64,000 bases of DNA, from NCBI GenBank assembly GCA_033763995.1, contig JANRJL010000084.1:27412-91411 (forward strand), given 5' to 3'. The notes beneath the pieces are model-generated. The model saw nothing but the letters and a program-made list of their open reading frames with translations, ran no database searches and had not been told where the DNA came from. This DNA is from GCA-2737725 sp033763995. GTDB lineage: Bacteria > Pseudomonadota > Alphaproteobacteria > Rhodospirillales > Rhodospirillaceae. The position numbers and the translations under genes are program-made. Of the stretch, positions 15,706-24,068 are shown in pieces; within the stretch, counting starts at the first letter, position 1, and each line of letters starts with the position of its first letter.

Positions 15706-18267
15706 ATGAATCGTTTCTCGCGTGTTCAAATGACGGCGACCGCCGCGCTGATGGCGTTCGGTCCCACCGGCGTCAACGCCCAGCAGCAAGCGCAGGCCCA
15801 AAGCATCGCGCTGGAAGAAATCGTCGTCACGGCGCGCCGGGTCGAAGAAAATCTCATGACGGTGCCGCTTGCCATCACGGCCTTCACGAGCCGCGACATC
15901 GAATCGGCCAACATCAAGCAGCTCAGCGACGTCGTGCTGATGACGCCCAGCTTCAACTACACGCCGCAGGCCGGCAACTCGGGCCGTAACGAGCGCGGCT
16001 CAAGTTCGCTCGTCTTCCGCGGCCTGTTCCTGACCAACCAGGCCGTGGGCCTGATCGGCGGCGGCTCGCTGTTCATCGACGGCACGCCCGTGGTCGGCGC
16101 GCAGCCGCCCTCCATCGCCGACGTCGAGCGCATCGAGGTGCTGAAAGGGCCGCAAAGCGTTTACTTCGGCCGTTCCACCTTCCTGGGCGCGATCAACTAC
16201 GTCACCAAGGATCCGTCCAACGAATTCCGCGGCAAGGTCAACGCGGAAATCTCGAGCTTCGGCTCGCACGACGCCAGCCTCACGTTCGAGGGGCCGCTGG
16301 TCATGGACCGCGTCGCCGCGCGCGTCACCGGCCGCCATTTCCGCAAGGGCGGCGCCTTCGTCAACGCCGCCAACACCGGCGGACAGAAATTCCAGGAGCA
16401 GAACACCGGCTCGATTTCGAGCTCGGTGGTGTTCACCCCCAGCGACAACTTCAAGGCCAAGGCTTACGTCAACTGGTTCGAGGACAACGACGGCCCACCG
16501 GCCCAGGGCGCCCTCAAGTCGACCGAATTCACCAGCCGCGTCAACCCCGACGGCAGCTGCACGCCGTTCTCGGCGACGAACCCGCGCGGTTCCGCCGCGC
16601 CCGGCATCACCGCCAACTCGCGCGCCTCGTTCGGCTATTGGTGCGGCAAGCTGCCCAAGGTCACCGGCGCGCTCAACAACCTGATATCCGGCGACTACGA
16701 TTTCAGCCTGCCGGCCACCCGCAACGCGCTGTTCAACCCCAACCCCAACTTCCTGATCTTCGATCCGTCGTTCAAGACCAGCGGCGGCCTGAAGCGTCAT
16801 GCCTTCCAGGCCAACCTGCGCCTCGATTACGAGACCGCCGCGGGCTATGCCATCAGTTCGCTGTCGGCCTATCACCGCGACAAGGCCCAGGTCGTGTTGG
16901 ACCTGAACTATCGCGATTCACACAGCATCCCAAACCCGCTGTACACGCCGGCCCTGGCCGCGACCCACGTGCCGTGGATTCAGTTCATGCAGATCACGCA
17001 GAACAAGACCCGCGACTTCAGCGAGGAACTGCGCCTGACGTCGCCGCAGGACCAAGCCTTGCGCTTCACGGTCGGCGGCAATTACTTCGACGGCAGCACG
17101 CCGGGCGGCACGGTGTACGGCAACAGCGCCAACGGGCCGAATTTCTCGGCCGCCATCACCGCGCAGGACGTGAAAACACCCGCCCTGTTCGCCGGCGCCT
17201 ACTACGACTTCACGCCGGAACTGACCCTGACGCTCGAAGGCCGCTATCAGTGGGACAAGATCAGCCAGGTGCCCAAGATCGGCACCAACGGCGCGCCGGT
17301 GCCCCAAGCCACGGTCGACCTCGCGAAAACGCTGCTGAAGGAAACCTACACCAGCTTCTCGCCGCGCGTGTCGCTCGACTATAAGTACGCCGACAACTCG
17401 ACGATCTACGCGCTGTTCTCGCGGGGCTATCGCCCCGGCGGGTTCAACGCGGCGCTGATCACGTCGACGCCCGCGACCTTGGCGGCGTTGACGGCGGTGG
17501 TGCCGAACGCGGGTATTTCTTACCTGCAGGAGCGGCTCGACAACTTCGAACTCGGCGTCAAGTCGTCGTTCCTCGACGGCCGGGCGCGGACGACCGTGAC
17601 CGCGTACTACGACGAGTGGCTCAACGGCCAGGTCGCCAACTCGATTCCGGTGTCGCTGCCGCCCGCCGTGCCGGGCGGTCCGCCGCTCACCAACCTGATC
17701 CCCCTGACCGTCAACAACGGCAAGGCGGTGCTCAAGGGCGTCGAGTTGGAAGGCCAGTTCCAGGCCACCGAGGGGCTGCGCCTGTCGGGCACCTTCGCCA
17801 TCAACGACAGCGAGATCAAGACGTTCGGCCTCGGGCTCGGCAATTGCGCCGACTGCTTGAGCGTTTACAACAGCCAAGTCGGCACCATCGGCCGGCGCTT
17901 GCCGATCACGCCCAAGTACACCTGGTCGGCCGCGGCCGAGTACGAGGGCGATTTGAACGACCGCTTCAAGTGGTTCAGCCGCGTCGACTACGCCTACCGC
18001 GGCAAGCGCTTCACCGACTTCTCGGCGGCGGCGTGGATCGGCGGCTACAACAACGTCAACGCCCGCGTCGGCATCCGCGACGAGGACATGTCGCTCGAGG
18101 CCTTCGTCACCAACCTGACCAAGAACAGGGTGATGAAGTCGACCGCCTCGGGCGTCGGCGTCGACCTGTTCACGTTCCCCGCCGGCCTGGGACCGTTCAA
18201 GAACGAGATCCGCTTCGCGCCGGCCGACCCGCGCGCGGTGGGCGTGCGCGCCAGCTACAACTTCTAA
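15706..18267 (+). CDS. TonB-dependent outer-membrane receptor 1
   Basis: 853 residues from ATG 15706 (AAGGGGAG upstream). The signal peptide ends near VNAQQ; then EEIVVTARRVEENLMTVP (TonB-box/plug start), plug motifs IADVERIEVLKGPQSVYFGR and GAINYVTKDP, and a long beta-barrel with the C-terminal aromatic ending RASYNF. It is an energised transporter of a large or scarce substrate across the outer membrane; the family type (no siderophore gene nearby) fits organic-substrate import. It is on the same strand as the DUF1838-3/4 pair and about 800 bp downstream. A strong terminator follows. The 15383-15705 gap contains no gene. Confidence 0.92.
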   Translation: MNRFSRVQMTATAALMAFGPTGVNAQQQAQAQSIALEEIVVTARRVEENLMTVPLAITAFTSRDIESANIKQLSDVVLMTPSFNYTPQAGNSGRNERGSSSLVFRGLFLTNQAVGLIGGGSLFIDGTPVVGAQPPSIADVERIEVLKGPQSVYFGRSTFLGAINYVTKDPSNEFRGKVNAEISSFGSHDASLTFEGPLVMDRVAARVTGRHFRKGGAFVNAANTGGQKFQEQNTGSISSSVVFTPSDNFKAKAYVNWFEDNDGPPAQGALKSTEFTSRVNPDGSCTPFSATNPRGSAAPGITANSRASFGYWCGKLPKVTGALNNLISGDYDFSLPATRNALFNPNPNFLIFDPSFKTSGGLKRHAFQANLRLDYETAAGYAISSLSAYHRDKAQVVLDLNYRDSHSIPNPLYTPALAATHVPWIQFMQITQNKTRDFSEELRLTSPQDQALRFTVGGNYFDGSTPGGTVYGNSANGPNFSAAITAQDVKTPALFAGAYYDFTPELTLTLEGRYQWDKISQVPKIGTNGAPVPQATVDLAKTLLKETYTSFSPRVSLDYKYADNSTIYALFSRGYRPGGFNAALITSTPATLAALTAVVPNAGISYLQERLDNFELGVKSSFLDGRARTTVTAYYDEWLNGQVANSIPVSLPPAVPGGPPLTNLIPLTVNNGKAVLKGVELEGQFQATEGLRLSGTFAINDSEIKTFGLGLGNCADCLSVYNSQVGTIGRRLPITPKYTWSAAAEYEGDLNDRFKWFSRVDYAYRGKRFTDFSAAAWIGGYNNVNARVGIRDEDMSLEAFVTNLTKNRVMKSTASGVGVDLFTFPAGLGPFKNEIRFAPADPRAVGVRASYNF

Positions 18268-18290
18268 ATCTCTCAACTTCGCCAATACGA

Positions 18291-18319
18291 AAGGGCCGGG
18301 AGCACTCCCGGCCCTTTTT
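18291..18319 (+). terminator. Rho-independent terminator of receptor 1
   Basis: AAGGGCCGGGA (18291-18301), a GCAC loop, TCCCGGCCCTT (18306-18316) and a T-run. A perfect 11-bp stem. Confidence 0.85.
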
Positions 18320-18355
18320 CTTCGTTTAAGTCCGGATTTGCGCCCGTCAACTCGT

Positions 18356-18455
18356 CTGTCATCGCGCGGCTTGACCGCGCGATCCAGAGGTTTCCGTTTT
18401 TGCCCCGCGCGAAAACCAAAAAACTCTGGATTCCGCGCTTACGCGCGGAATGACA
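18356..18455. repeat. Dispersed repeat, family B-like variant (C)
   Basis: Bounded by CTGTCAT and AATGACA. It contains the hairpins CGCGCGGCTTGACCGCGCG and TTCCGCGCTTACGCGCGGAA, with a TTTTTG/CAAAAA-rich middle. It has the same architecture as family B but different arm sequences. Confidence 0.65.
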
Positions 18456-18494
18456 TCGGAGAAATTTGCCATCCTCGACCCCGCTATTGGCCCG

Positions 18495-19418
18495 TCACGC
18501 GCCCCGGCGTTTTGCGGTGGCGGCGCTGCGCTTGGCGGCGCGGCGGATGGCCGCCATCAGCCGCTCCATGGCGGGCGAGCGGTATTGGCCCGCGCGCGCG
18601 ATCAGCCCGGCCTTGCGCTTGTAGGTGAAGGCCGGGAAATCGAGGCGCACGAGGCGGCCGTCGGAGAGTTCCTGCAGGACCATTTCCTCGGGGATGTAGG
18701 TGACGAAGTCGGCCTTGCACATCAGCGACTTGATCAGGTTGAGAGAATTGGTGGCGAAGATGCGGGCGGGCAGCGCCAGCGACGCTTCCTCGAAGATCTT
18801 GGCGAAGTGGGCCGTGGCGTGGGGCTGGTCGATCACGATCCACGCCTCGCCCACGGCGTCGCGAGGCGTGAGACCCTTGGCGCGCGCCAGACGGTGGTCG
18901 GGCCGGGCGAAGGCCGCCCCCGACAGCGTCGCCAGGGCCTCGAACTGGAGGTTGGCGTTGTGGGCGGCGGGAATGAAGTTCAGGAACAACAGGTCGAGCT
19001 GGCCGCTCAACAACTGGCCCACCAGGTCTTCATAGAACCCTTCGGTGGCCTTGACGGTGATCTCGGGGGCCTCGAGCGAGAGTTCGGCGATGGCGTCGTC
19101 GACGATATAGTCGGCGAACATGGTGCCGATGCCGATGCGCACCTCGCCGACGTTGCCGGCCTCGAGCGCCCTGGCTTCCTGGCCCGCCGAGCGGCACTCG
19201 TTCAGGATCAGCTTGGCGCGTTGATAAAACGTTTGGCCGGCGGCGGTCGGCACCACCCGGCGGCCCTCGTGGGCCAGCAGCGAGACATTCATGGTGCGCT
19301 CGAGCTTCTGGATGCTGCGCGACAAGGCCGGCTGGCTGCGCCCCAGCGCGCGCGAGGCGGCGTGCAGCGTTTTATGCTCGATCAGCGCGACGAAGTGTTC
19401 GAGTTGTCGGATGTCCAT
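18495..19418 (-). CDS. LysR-family transcriptional regulator
   Basis: 307 residues from ATG 19418; upstream frame extension is unlikely because the family begins at MDIRQLEHFVALIEHK. The winged helix-turn-helix occupies residues 1-60 (TLHAASRALGRSQPALSRSI), followed by a substrate-binding effector domain (residues about 90-295; EVRIGIGTMFADYIVDDAI). Such proteins usually respond to a pathway metabolite. It is convergent with receptor 1 and next to repeat copies B and C, so its target is uncertain; the receptor/DUF1838 locus is the nearest candidate. Confidence 0.92.
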   Translation of the reverse strand: MDIRQLEHFVALIEHKTLHAASRALGRSQPALSRSIQKLERTMNVSLLAHEGRRVVPTAAGQTFYQRAKLILNECRSAGQEARALEAGNVGEVRIGIGTMFADYIVDDAIAELSLEAPEITVKATEGFYEDLVGQLLSGQLDLLFLNFIPAAHNANLQFEALATLSGAAFARPDHRLARAKGLTPRDAVGEAWIVIDQPHATAHFAKIFEEASLALPARIFATNSLNLIKSLMCKADFVTYIPEEMVLQELSDGRLVRLDFPAFTYKRKAGLIARAGQYRSPAMERLMAAIRRAAKRSAATAKRRGA

Positions 19419-19517
19419 GGCCGGCTTCGGACGGGGTGAATGACGGGGTGAAAGGCTGGCGGCGGCAAAATGACACCGATTTCCGCCCGAGGGCAAGTCC
19501 GCGACAGCCAACCTCAA

Positions 19518-19641
19518 CTGTCATCATCCGCGCCCGGGTCCGCGCGCAGCGCGGCCCGAGCGTAAACCCCAGCGGGTGATCCAGTTTTTTTGTTTTACAA
19601 GCCAGACACCCTGGATACCCCGCATGCGCGGGGTATGACAG
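19518..19641. repeat. Dispersed repeat, family B, copy 2 (MITE-like)
   Basis: Starts CTGTCATCATCCGCGCCCGG and ends CGGGGTATGACAG. It shares the long block GCGCGGCCCGAGCGTAAAC and GATCCAG-T-run with copy 1 at 14905-15036. It lies between the convergently flanked LysR promoter side and the 3' end of the GntR gene. Confidence 0.75.
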
Positions 19642-19661
19642 TAGAGTTATCGAGCGGTCTG

Positions 19662-20318
19662 TTACGCACCATCCACCGCCGGGTTCTTCGCGCTCAATAA
19701 GTGAGTCCGCATTTGGGTTTCGGCCCAGGCGGGGTCGCGCGCTTCCAAAGCCGCGATGATCTCGCGGTGGTGCCAACAACTGCGTTGCAGGTGCATCTCG
19801 ATGTGGGGCCGGAAGCGCTGCATCAGCACCAGTTGCACTTGAACCAAGGGCTTGATGAGGTCGCGCAGGCGCTGCGAGCCGCAATGCCACAAAATGCCGT
19901 CGTGGAATTGGTCGTTGAGGGTCGCGAACTTGACCGGGGCCTCCTCGCCGCCCTCGGCCACCACCGCCTCCATTTGGGTGGATAAGTCCTTGAGTTCGGC
20001 CAAGCCCGCGGGCGTGATGGCCGTGGCCGCGCGCCCGGCCGCGTAGCTTTCCAAGAGGGCGCGCAGCTCGAAGCACTCGTCCACCTCGGCCTCGGCGAAC
20101 TCGCGCACCATGGCGCGGCGGTTGCCGGAGGCGTATACTAGGCCCTCGGTTTCCAGCCGGTGCAGCGCGGCGCGCACCGGCGTGCGGCTGACGCCGATCT
20201 CGGCCGCCAGATCCTGCTCGATCAGGGAATCGCCCGGGGCCAACTCACCCCGGAAAATCCGCCGCCGGATGTGGCGGTAAGCCTCGTCGGCGGCCCATTG
20301 TCGCGGCTTTTTCACCAT
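19662..20318 (-). CDS. GntR-family transcriptional regulator, FCD subfamily
   Basis: 218 residues from ATG 20318. N-terminal GntR helix-turn-helix (YRHIRRRIFRGELAPGDSLI, then SRTPVRAALHRLETEGLV), C-terminal FCD helical domain from about residue 85 (ELRALLESYAAGRAA; metal-ligand-like D-x-x-F-H in LNDQFHDGILWHCGS; H in CWHHREIIAALEARD). FCD regulators sense carboxylate or aromatic acids; VanR is a known example. Two AATTGTATACAATT-type operators lie between it and the hydrolase operon read in the opposite direction, so it probably represses both. Confidence 0.93.
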   Translation of the reverse strand: MVKKPRQWAADEAYRHIRRRIFRGELAPGDSLIEQDLAAEIGVSRTPVRAALHRLETEGLVYASGNRRAMVREFAEAEVDECFELRALLESYAAGRAATAITPAGLAELKDLSTQMEAVVAEGGEEAPVKFATLNDQFHDGILWHCGSQRLRDLIKPLVQVQLVLMQRFRPHIEMHLQRSCWHHREIIAALEARDPAWAETQMRTHLLSAKNPAVDGA

Positions 20319-20433
20319 GGCGCGGCGCGTTGTCTCTCTGCTGACGGGGCCCTCGGGGCCCGCCCGGCGGGGGTTGGCCCGGATCGTAACCACGATCCGG
20401 ACACCCCGGCCCGTCAAACCGTTGATTCCGCAT

Positions 20434-20447
20434 AATTGTATACAATT
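20434..20447. promoter_or_regulatory. GntR-type operator O1
   Basis: The perfect 14-bp palindrome AATTGTATACAATT lies 116 bp upstream of the GntR start codon. The ATTGTATACAAT core is the kind of site bound by FCD-type GntR regulators such as VanR. Confidence 0.7.
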
Positions 20448-20515
20448 CGGCCCTTGGGCGCCCCTGTTAATTTGCTCGTTCCCTGGTAAAACAGGCGGAA
20501 CAGGGGTCAAACATT

Positions 20516-20539
20516 ACAACAATTGTATACAATTGTTGT
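20516..20539. promoter_or_regulatory. GntR-type operator O2
   Basis: A perfect 24-bp palindrome whose centre is AATTGTATACAATT (20521-20534), extended on both sides by ACAAC/GTTGT. It lies just upstream of the hydrolase ATG at 20556, so binding here would block transcription or initiation. It is 87 bp centre-to-centre from O1. Confidence 0.75.
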
Positions 20540-20555
20540 CTTCGTGGGGGGTGCC

Positions 20556-21368
20556 ATGCCGGCGTTAACCAAATCGGTCATCGAGGTTTCGGGGTGCAAA
20601 ACCACGCTCCGCCGGGGTGGACCCAGGGGTGATAGCGCGCCGACGCTCTTGTACCTCCACGGCGCCGGGGGCTCGGGCAACGTGGTGGGCTTCGCCGAGT
20701 CGCTGGCCGAGCGCTTCGACGTGATCCTGCCCGACCATCCGGGCTTCGGGGAATCGGACCTGCCGGGCTGGCTCGATACCATTCACGACGCGGCCTACTT
20801 CTATCTCGATCTCATGACGGCGCTGAACCTGCGCGAAGTGCATCTGGTCGGCTCGTCGCTGGGCGGGTGGATCGCGCTGGAAATCGCCGTGCGCTCCACG
20901 TCGCGGATCAAGAGCTTGGTGTTGTCCGGCGCGGCCGGGCTCAACTGCGCCGAGGCGCGGCGCGGCGACATCTTCATGTGGGAACCCGAGCAGCGCATCC
21001 GCAACATGATCGTCGACAAGGGCCTGGCCGAGAAGATTTTGGGCATGAAGCCCAGCGACGAGCAGGCCGCCATCGCGGTGAAAAACGAGTTTGCCACCGC
21101 GCGCCTCGCGTGGGAGCCGCGCTTTTTCGATCCGCACTTGCACAAGTGGCTGCACCGCATCGACGTGCCGGTGCAGATCGTGTGGGGCGACACGGACAAC
21201 GTGTTCCCCCTGCCCTTCGCCCACCATCTGCAACGTCACATCCCCGGCGCGGCCTTGAGCATCATCGCCCGCTGCGGCCACCTGCCCCACGTCGAGCAAC
21301 CCGAGCGCTTCAAGCAGATCATCGAGGGCTTTGTCGACGGCCTCATGGGTAAAGGAGTCGCCGCATGA
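20556..21368 (+). CDS. Alpha/beta-fold hydrolase
   Basis: 270 residues from ATG 20556, preceded by a G-rich stretch. Fold landmarks: LLYLHGAGGSGN (oxyanion region, about 31-42), nucleophile elbow VGSSLGGWIAL (S near 111), acid in VWGDTDNVFP and histidine in RCGHLPHVEQPERF, giving a full Ser-Asp-His set. The relatives I associate with it are meta-cleavage-product hydrolases and carboxylesterases. Its stop overlaps the start of the luciferase-like gene by 4 bp (ATGA), so they form one operon behind operator O2. A hydrolase/flavin oxygenase pair fits degradation of an organic compound; the substrate is unknown. Confidence 0.9.
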   Translation: MPALTKSVIEVSGCKTTLRRGGPRGDSAPTLLYLHGAGGSGNVVGFAESLAERFDVILPDHPGFGESDLPGWLDTIHDAAYFYLDLMTALNLREVHLVGSSLGGWIALEIAVRSTSRIKSLVLSGAAGLNCAEARRGDIFMWEPEQRIRNMIVDKGLAEKILGMKPSDEQAAIAVKNEFATARLAWEPRFFDPHLHKWLHRIDVPVQIVWGDTDNVFPLPFAHHLQRHIPGAALSIIARCGHLPHVEQPERFKQIIEGFVDGLMGKGVAA

Positions 21369-22525
21369 AATTCACGCTGTTCCATCTCATGCCCTATGCC
21401 GACCTCGACCTCGAGGCGACCAAGGACTACGGCACGTCGTGGCTGCACACGCCCAACACGTTCTATGACCCCGAAAAGGGCGCGGCCTTGTACGACCGCT
21501 ATTTGGGCGAGCTGGAGCGCGGCGAAGCGCTGGGCTTCGACGGCATCGCGGTCAACGAGCATCACTCCACCGCCTACGGCATGATGCCCTCGCCCATCGT
21601 CACGGCCTCGGCGCTGGCGCGGCGCACCAAGACCGTGACCATCGCCATCCTCGGCAGCGCGTTGCCTCTGCGCAACCATCCGCTGACGCTGGCCGAAGAA
21701 CACGCCATGATCGACACCATCACGCGCGGGCGGCTCATCACCGGCATGGTGCGCGGCATCGGCGCCGAATATCACGTCTGGGGCGTCAACCCGGCCTTCA
21801 GCCACGAACGCTTCCACGAGGCTCACGACCTGATCATCCAGGCCTGGACCGAGCCCGGCATCACCCGCTTTCACGGCAAGCACTACAACCACGAGTACGT
21901 GAACCTGTGGCCCAAGCCCTACCAGAAGCCGCACCCGCCCATCTGGATTCCGAGCCAGGGCTCGCGCGAGACCATCGAATGGGCGGCGCACCCCAAGCGC
22001 AAGTACGTGTACCTGCAAACCTTCAGCCCGATCAAATCGGTGGCCAAGTATCTGAAGATGTACCGCGATCAGTGCGCGCACCATGGCTACACCTGCAAGG
22101 ACGAACAATTGGGCTGGGCGGTGCCGATCTACGTGGCCGAGAGCGACGAGATCGCGCGCAAGGAGGCCAAGGCGCACTACGAGAATTTCTGCAACCGCTT
22201 CCTCAAGATGCCCATCGAGATGCTGCTGCCGCCGGGCTATTCGTCGATCGAATCGATGAAAGGTGTCGCGGCCACCAAGGCGCAGCTCACGGGCGACGTG
22301 ACGCTCGAGCTGTGCATGGACTTAGGGATGATGATCTGTGGCTCGGCCGAGACCGTGCGCCAGAAGCTGGAGCACTACTGGAAAGAGATGCGGTTCGAGC
22401 ATTTATTGTCCATGCTGCAGTTCGGCACGCTGCCGGCCGACCTGACGGCCAAGAGCATGAACCTGTTCGCGCGCGAGGTGATGCCGAAGCTGCGCCGGGC
22501 GGCCGTCACGGCGGCGGCGGCATGA
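21365..22525 (+). CDS. LLM-class flavin-dependent oxidoreductase (luciferase-like)
   Basis: 386 residues. Bacterial-luciferase-like TIM barrel: GFDGIAVNEHHSTAYGMMPS, LGSALPLRNHPLTLAEEHAM, DTITRGRLITGMVRGIGAEY, IWIPSQGSRETIEWAA. Family members use reduced FMN or F420 to oxidise substrates, often as monooxygenases with a separate flavin reductase, which is not visible nearby. It is translated from an ATGA overlap with the hydrolase and shares its GntR-controlled promoter. Its last 20 bp overlap the end of the convergent gene at 22506. Confidence 0.92.
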   Translation: MKFTLFHLMPYADLDLEATKDYGTSWLHTPNTFYDPEKGAALYDRYLGELERGEALGFDGIAVNEHHSTAYGMMPSPIVTASALARRTKTVTIAILGSALPLRNHPLTLAEEHAMIDTITRGRLITGMVRGIGAEYHVWGVNPAFSHERFHEAHDLIIQAWTEPGITRFHGKHYNHEYVNLWPKPYQKPHPPIWIPSQGSRETIEWAAHPKRKYVYLQTFSPIKSVAKYLKMYRDQCAHHGYTCKDEQLGWAVPIYVAESDEIARKEAKAHYENFCNRFLKMPIEMLLPPGYSSIESMKGVAATKAQLTGDVTLELCMDLGMMICGSAETVRQKLEHYWKEMRFEHLLSMLQFGTLPADLTAKSMNLFAREVMPKLRRAAVTAAAA

Positions 22526-23096
22526 GATCCTTGCGCAAGGAGTCGAGATGGTGCCGGTAAGCCTCCGCGTCGCCGTAGTCGACAAAGCGGTGGTAGCGCT
22601 CGTGGGCGGCGCGCAGGCGCTGGGCGTGCTTGATCGGGCACCAGTATTGCTCGGTGCGCGAGGCGACCTCGCGGACATAGGCGATGACGCCGTTGCCGTA
22701 GGAGCAATAAACGCAATTCAGCTTCTCGACGGCGTTGAGATAGGCCAGCCGGTGCCGATCGAAGACGAAGAAGTCGCCGCGCCGCGCCTTGGCGATGCCG
22801 TAAACCGGAAAGCAAATCGCCTGATAGGCGGTGACGCACAGGTCGAGCAGCGCGAAGGGCACGATCAGCGCGTAGATCACCGGCGCGGTGAGGATGGCCA
22901 AGGGCCGGGCCTCGAGGAAATAGCGCAGCAGCGTGGCCTTGAGTTCGCGGTGGCGGCGGATGACGTCCTGCTCGAACACCGCCCGCCGGTTGACGATGCG
23001 GTAGCGCAAGGCCTCGCGCCGTTTGGCGAACTCGGTTTCGAGCTCGTTTTCGAGGGTTCGGATGCGCTCGACGAGCGCGGTGATGTCGGCGTTCAT
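22506..23096 (-). CDS. Hypothetical membrane-associated protein
   Basis: 196 residues. N-terminal helical/coiled-coil segment (ITALVERIRTLENELETEFA), then a hydrophobic hairpin at about residues 67-100 (LAILTAPVIYALIVPFALLD). The soluble C-terminal half has a Cys-containing motif CVYCSYGNG and C-P-I-K-H-A that could bind a metal. I do not recognise a named family. It is convergent with, and overlaps by 20 bp, the luciferase-like gene; AGGTGA lies upstream of the start. Topology suggests both termini in the cytoplasm. Confidence 0.7.
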   Translation of the reverse strand: MNADITALVERIRTLENELETEFAKRREALRYRIVNRRAVFEQDVIRRHRELKATLLRYFLEARPLAILTAPVIYALIVPFALLDLCVTAYQAICFPVYGIAKARRGDFFVFDRHRLAYLNAVEKLNCVYCSYGNGVIAYVREVASRTEQYWCPIKHAQRLRAAHERYHRFVDYGDAEAYRHHLDSLRKDLMPPPP

Positions 23097-23189
23097 GGCT
23101 CACCTTTTTTGCTGCGCCCCATCCTTGCGCCCGGCGGGGTCCGAAAGCAATCGGGCGCCGCCGGCAGGTGACGCCGCCGGGCCGGCAGG

Positions 23190-23264
23190 CTAGTGTCCCG
23201 ATTCCGAAGTTCGCCTGAGTCCTCGACAGGCTGGGTCGCGAACTTCGGAATCGAAGGACACTAG
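23190..23264. repeat. Long inverted repeat 1 (hairpin element)
   Basis: The left arm 23190-23214 (CTAGTGTCCCGATTCCGAAG then TTCGC) pairs almost perfectly with the right arm 23238-23264 (GCGAACTTCGGAATCGAAGG then ACACTAG). The outer ends are CTAGTGTCC/GGACACTAG. Confidence 0.8.
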
Positions 23265-23278
23265 CAAACTATTGATCG

Positions 23279-23354
23279 AGTGTGGCTTTGGTTCGGAAGT
23301 CCGCAGAACGGACTCGCGGCAAGATCGATGCGGACTTCCGAACCGCCACACTAG
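23279..23354. repeat. Long inverted repeat 2 (hairpin element)
   Basis: The left arm AGTGTGGCTTTGGTTCGGAA then GTCCGC (23279-23304) pairs with the right arm GCGGACTTCCGAACCGCCAC then ACTA (23330-23353). Its outer ends, AGTGTGGC/GCCACACTA, resemble those of repeat 1, which lies 14 bp away, but the arms differ. Confidence 0.8.
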
Positions 23355-23385
23355 GTTTGCTCCGCCAATATTTGGGAGCGTAACG

Positions 23386-24060
23386 ATGAGAGTACTGTTC
23401 GGCCTCACAACGGCCTTGACCCTGGCGCTGATGGGCGCCCCGAGGGCGGAGGACTTCGCCTTTTTCAATCTCATCAAGGACGGCAAGGTGTCCAAGGACG
23501 AGGTCGCCAAGCACTGCGGCGCGCCCGACGGCATGGTGCGGGCGTTCTCGGTGGCCTCGCTCAACCTGACCTTGGCCGAATTCCACGAGCGCGTGCGCTA
23601 CACCGACCGCCAGTTCACCAACGCCAACGCCAGCCCCGGCGAATGGGACGGCGAGGTCTACAAGACCATCTGCCCCGGGCTCTACACCTTCAGCGTGGAC
23701 TACATCACCGCGGCCAAGGACGGCGCCACCGATGGCGACGTCACCGTGCACATTCACGTCTGGCACAAGGCCAAGGGCGGAGCGCGTCCCGGCGAACTCG
23801 CCGCCGTGGCCGAAAAGACCGGCAGCAGTGCACGCGGCACCGGCCATGCCACGGCGACGCTGGCGCTGGGCACCGGCGATGAGATTTCCACCCATTCGCT
23901 CAGCGCCGACGGCAAGCCGCGCCACTTCGAGCGCATCCAGTTGAACGCCGTGCGCGTCCATCACATGCCCGAGCTGGCCGCCGACTTCGACCTGGCCGCC
24001 TGGGAGGCCGACCGCGTCGAGTCCGACAAGGTGCGCACCGCGCCCATGGGCGGAAACTGA
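23386..24060 (+). CDS. Secreted hypothetical protein of the redox cluster
   Basis: 224 residues from ATG 23386 (GGGAG upstream). A signal peptide (LFGLTTALTLALMGAPRA) is followed by a soluble domain with C at KHCGAPDG and at TICPGLYTF, a possible disulfide, and a beta-rich middle (DGDVTVHIHVWHKAKGGARP). I do not recognise the family. It ends 8 bp before the di-haem cytochrome gene, so the two are probably co-expressed; a periplasmic location is inferred from the signal. Confidence 0.75.
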   Translation: MRVLFGLTTALTLALMGAPRAEDFAFFNLIKDGKVSKDEVAKHCGAPDGMVRAFSVASLNLTLAEFHERVRYTDRQFTNANASPGEWDGEVYKTICPGLYTFSVDYITAAKDGATDGDVTVHIHVWHKAKGGARPGELAAVAEKTGSSARGTGHATATLALGTGDEISTHSLSADGKPRHFERIQLNAVRVHHMPELAADFDLAAWEADRVESDKVRTAPMGGN

Positions 24061-24068
24061 GGCCGACG

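Noticed and set aside
14905..19641. CRISPR array
   Set aside because: The repeats are kilobases apart, palindromic along their whole length, and have no spacers or cas genes.
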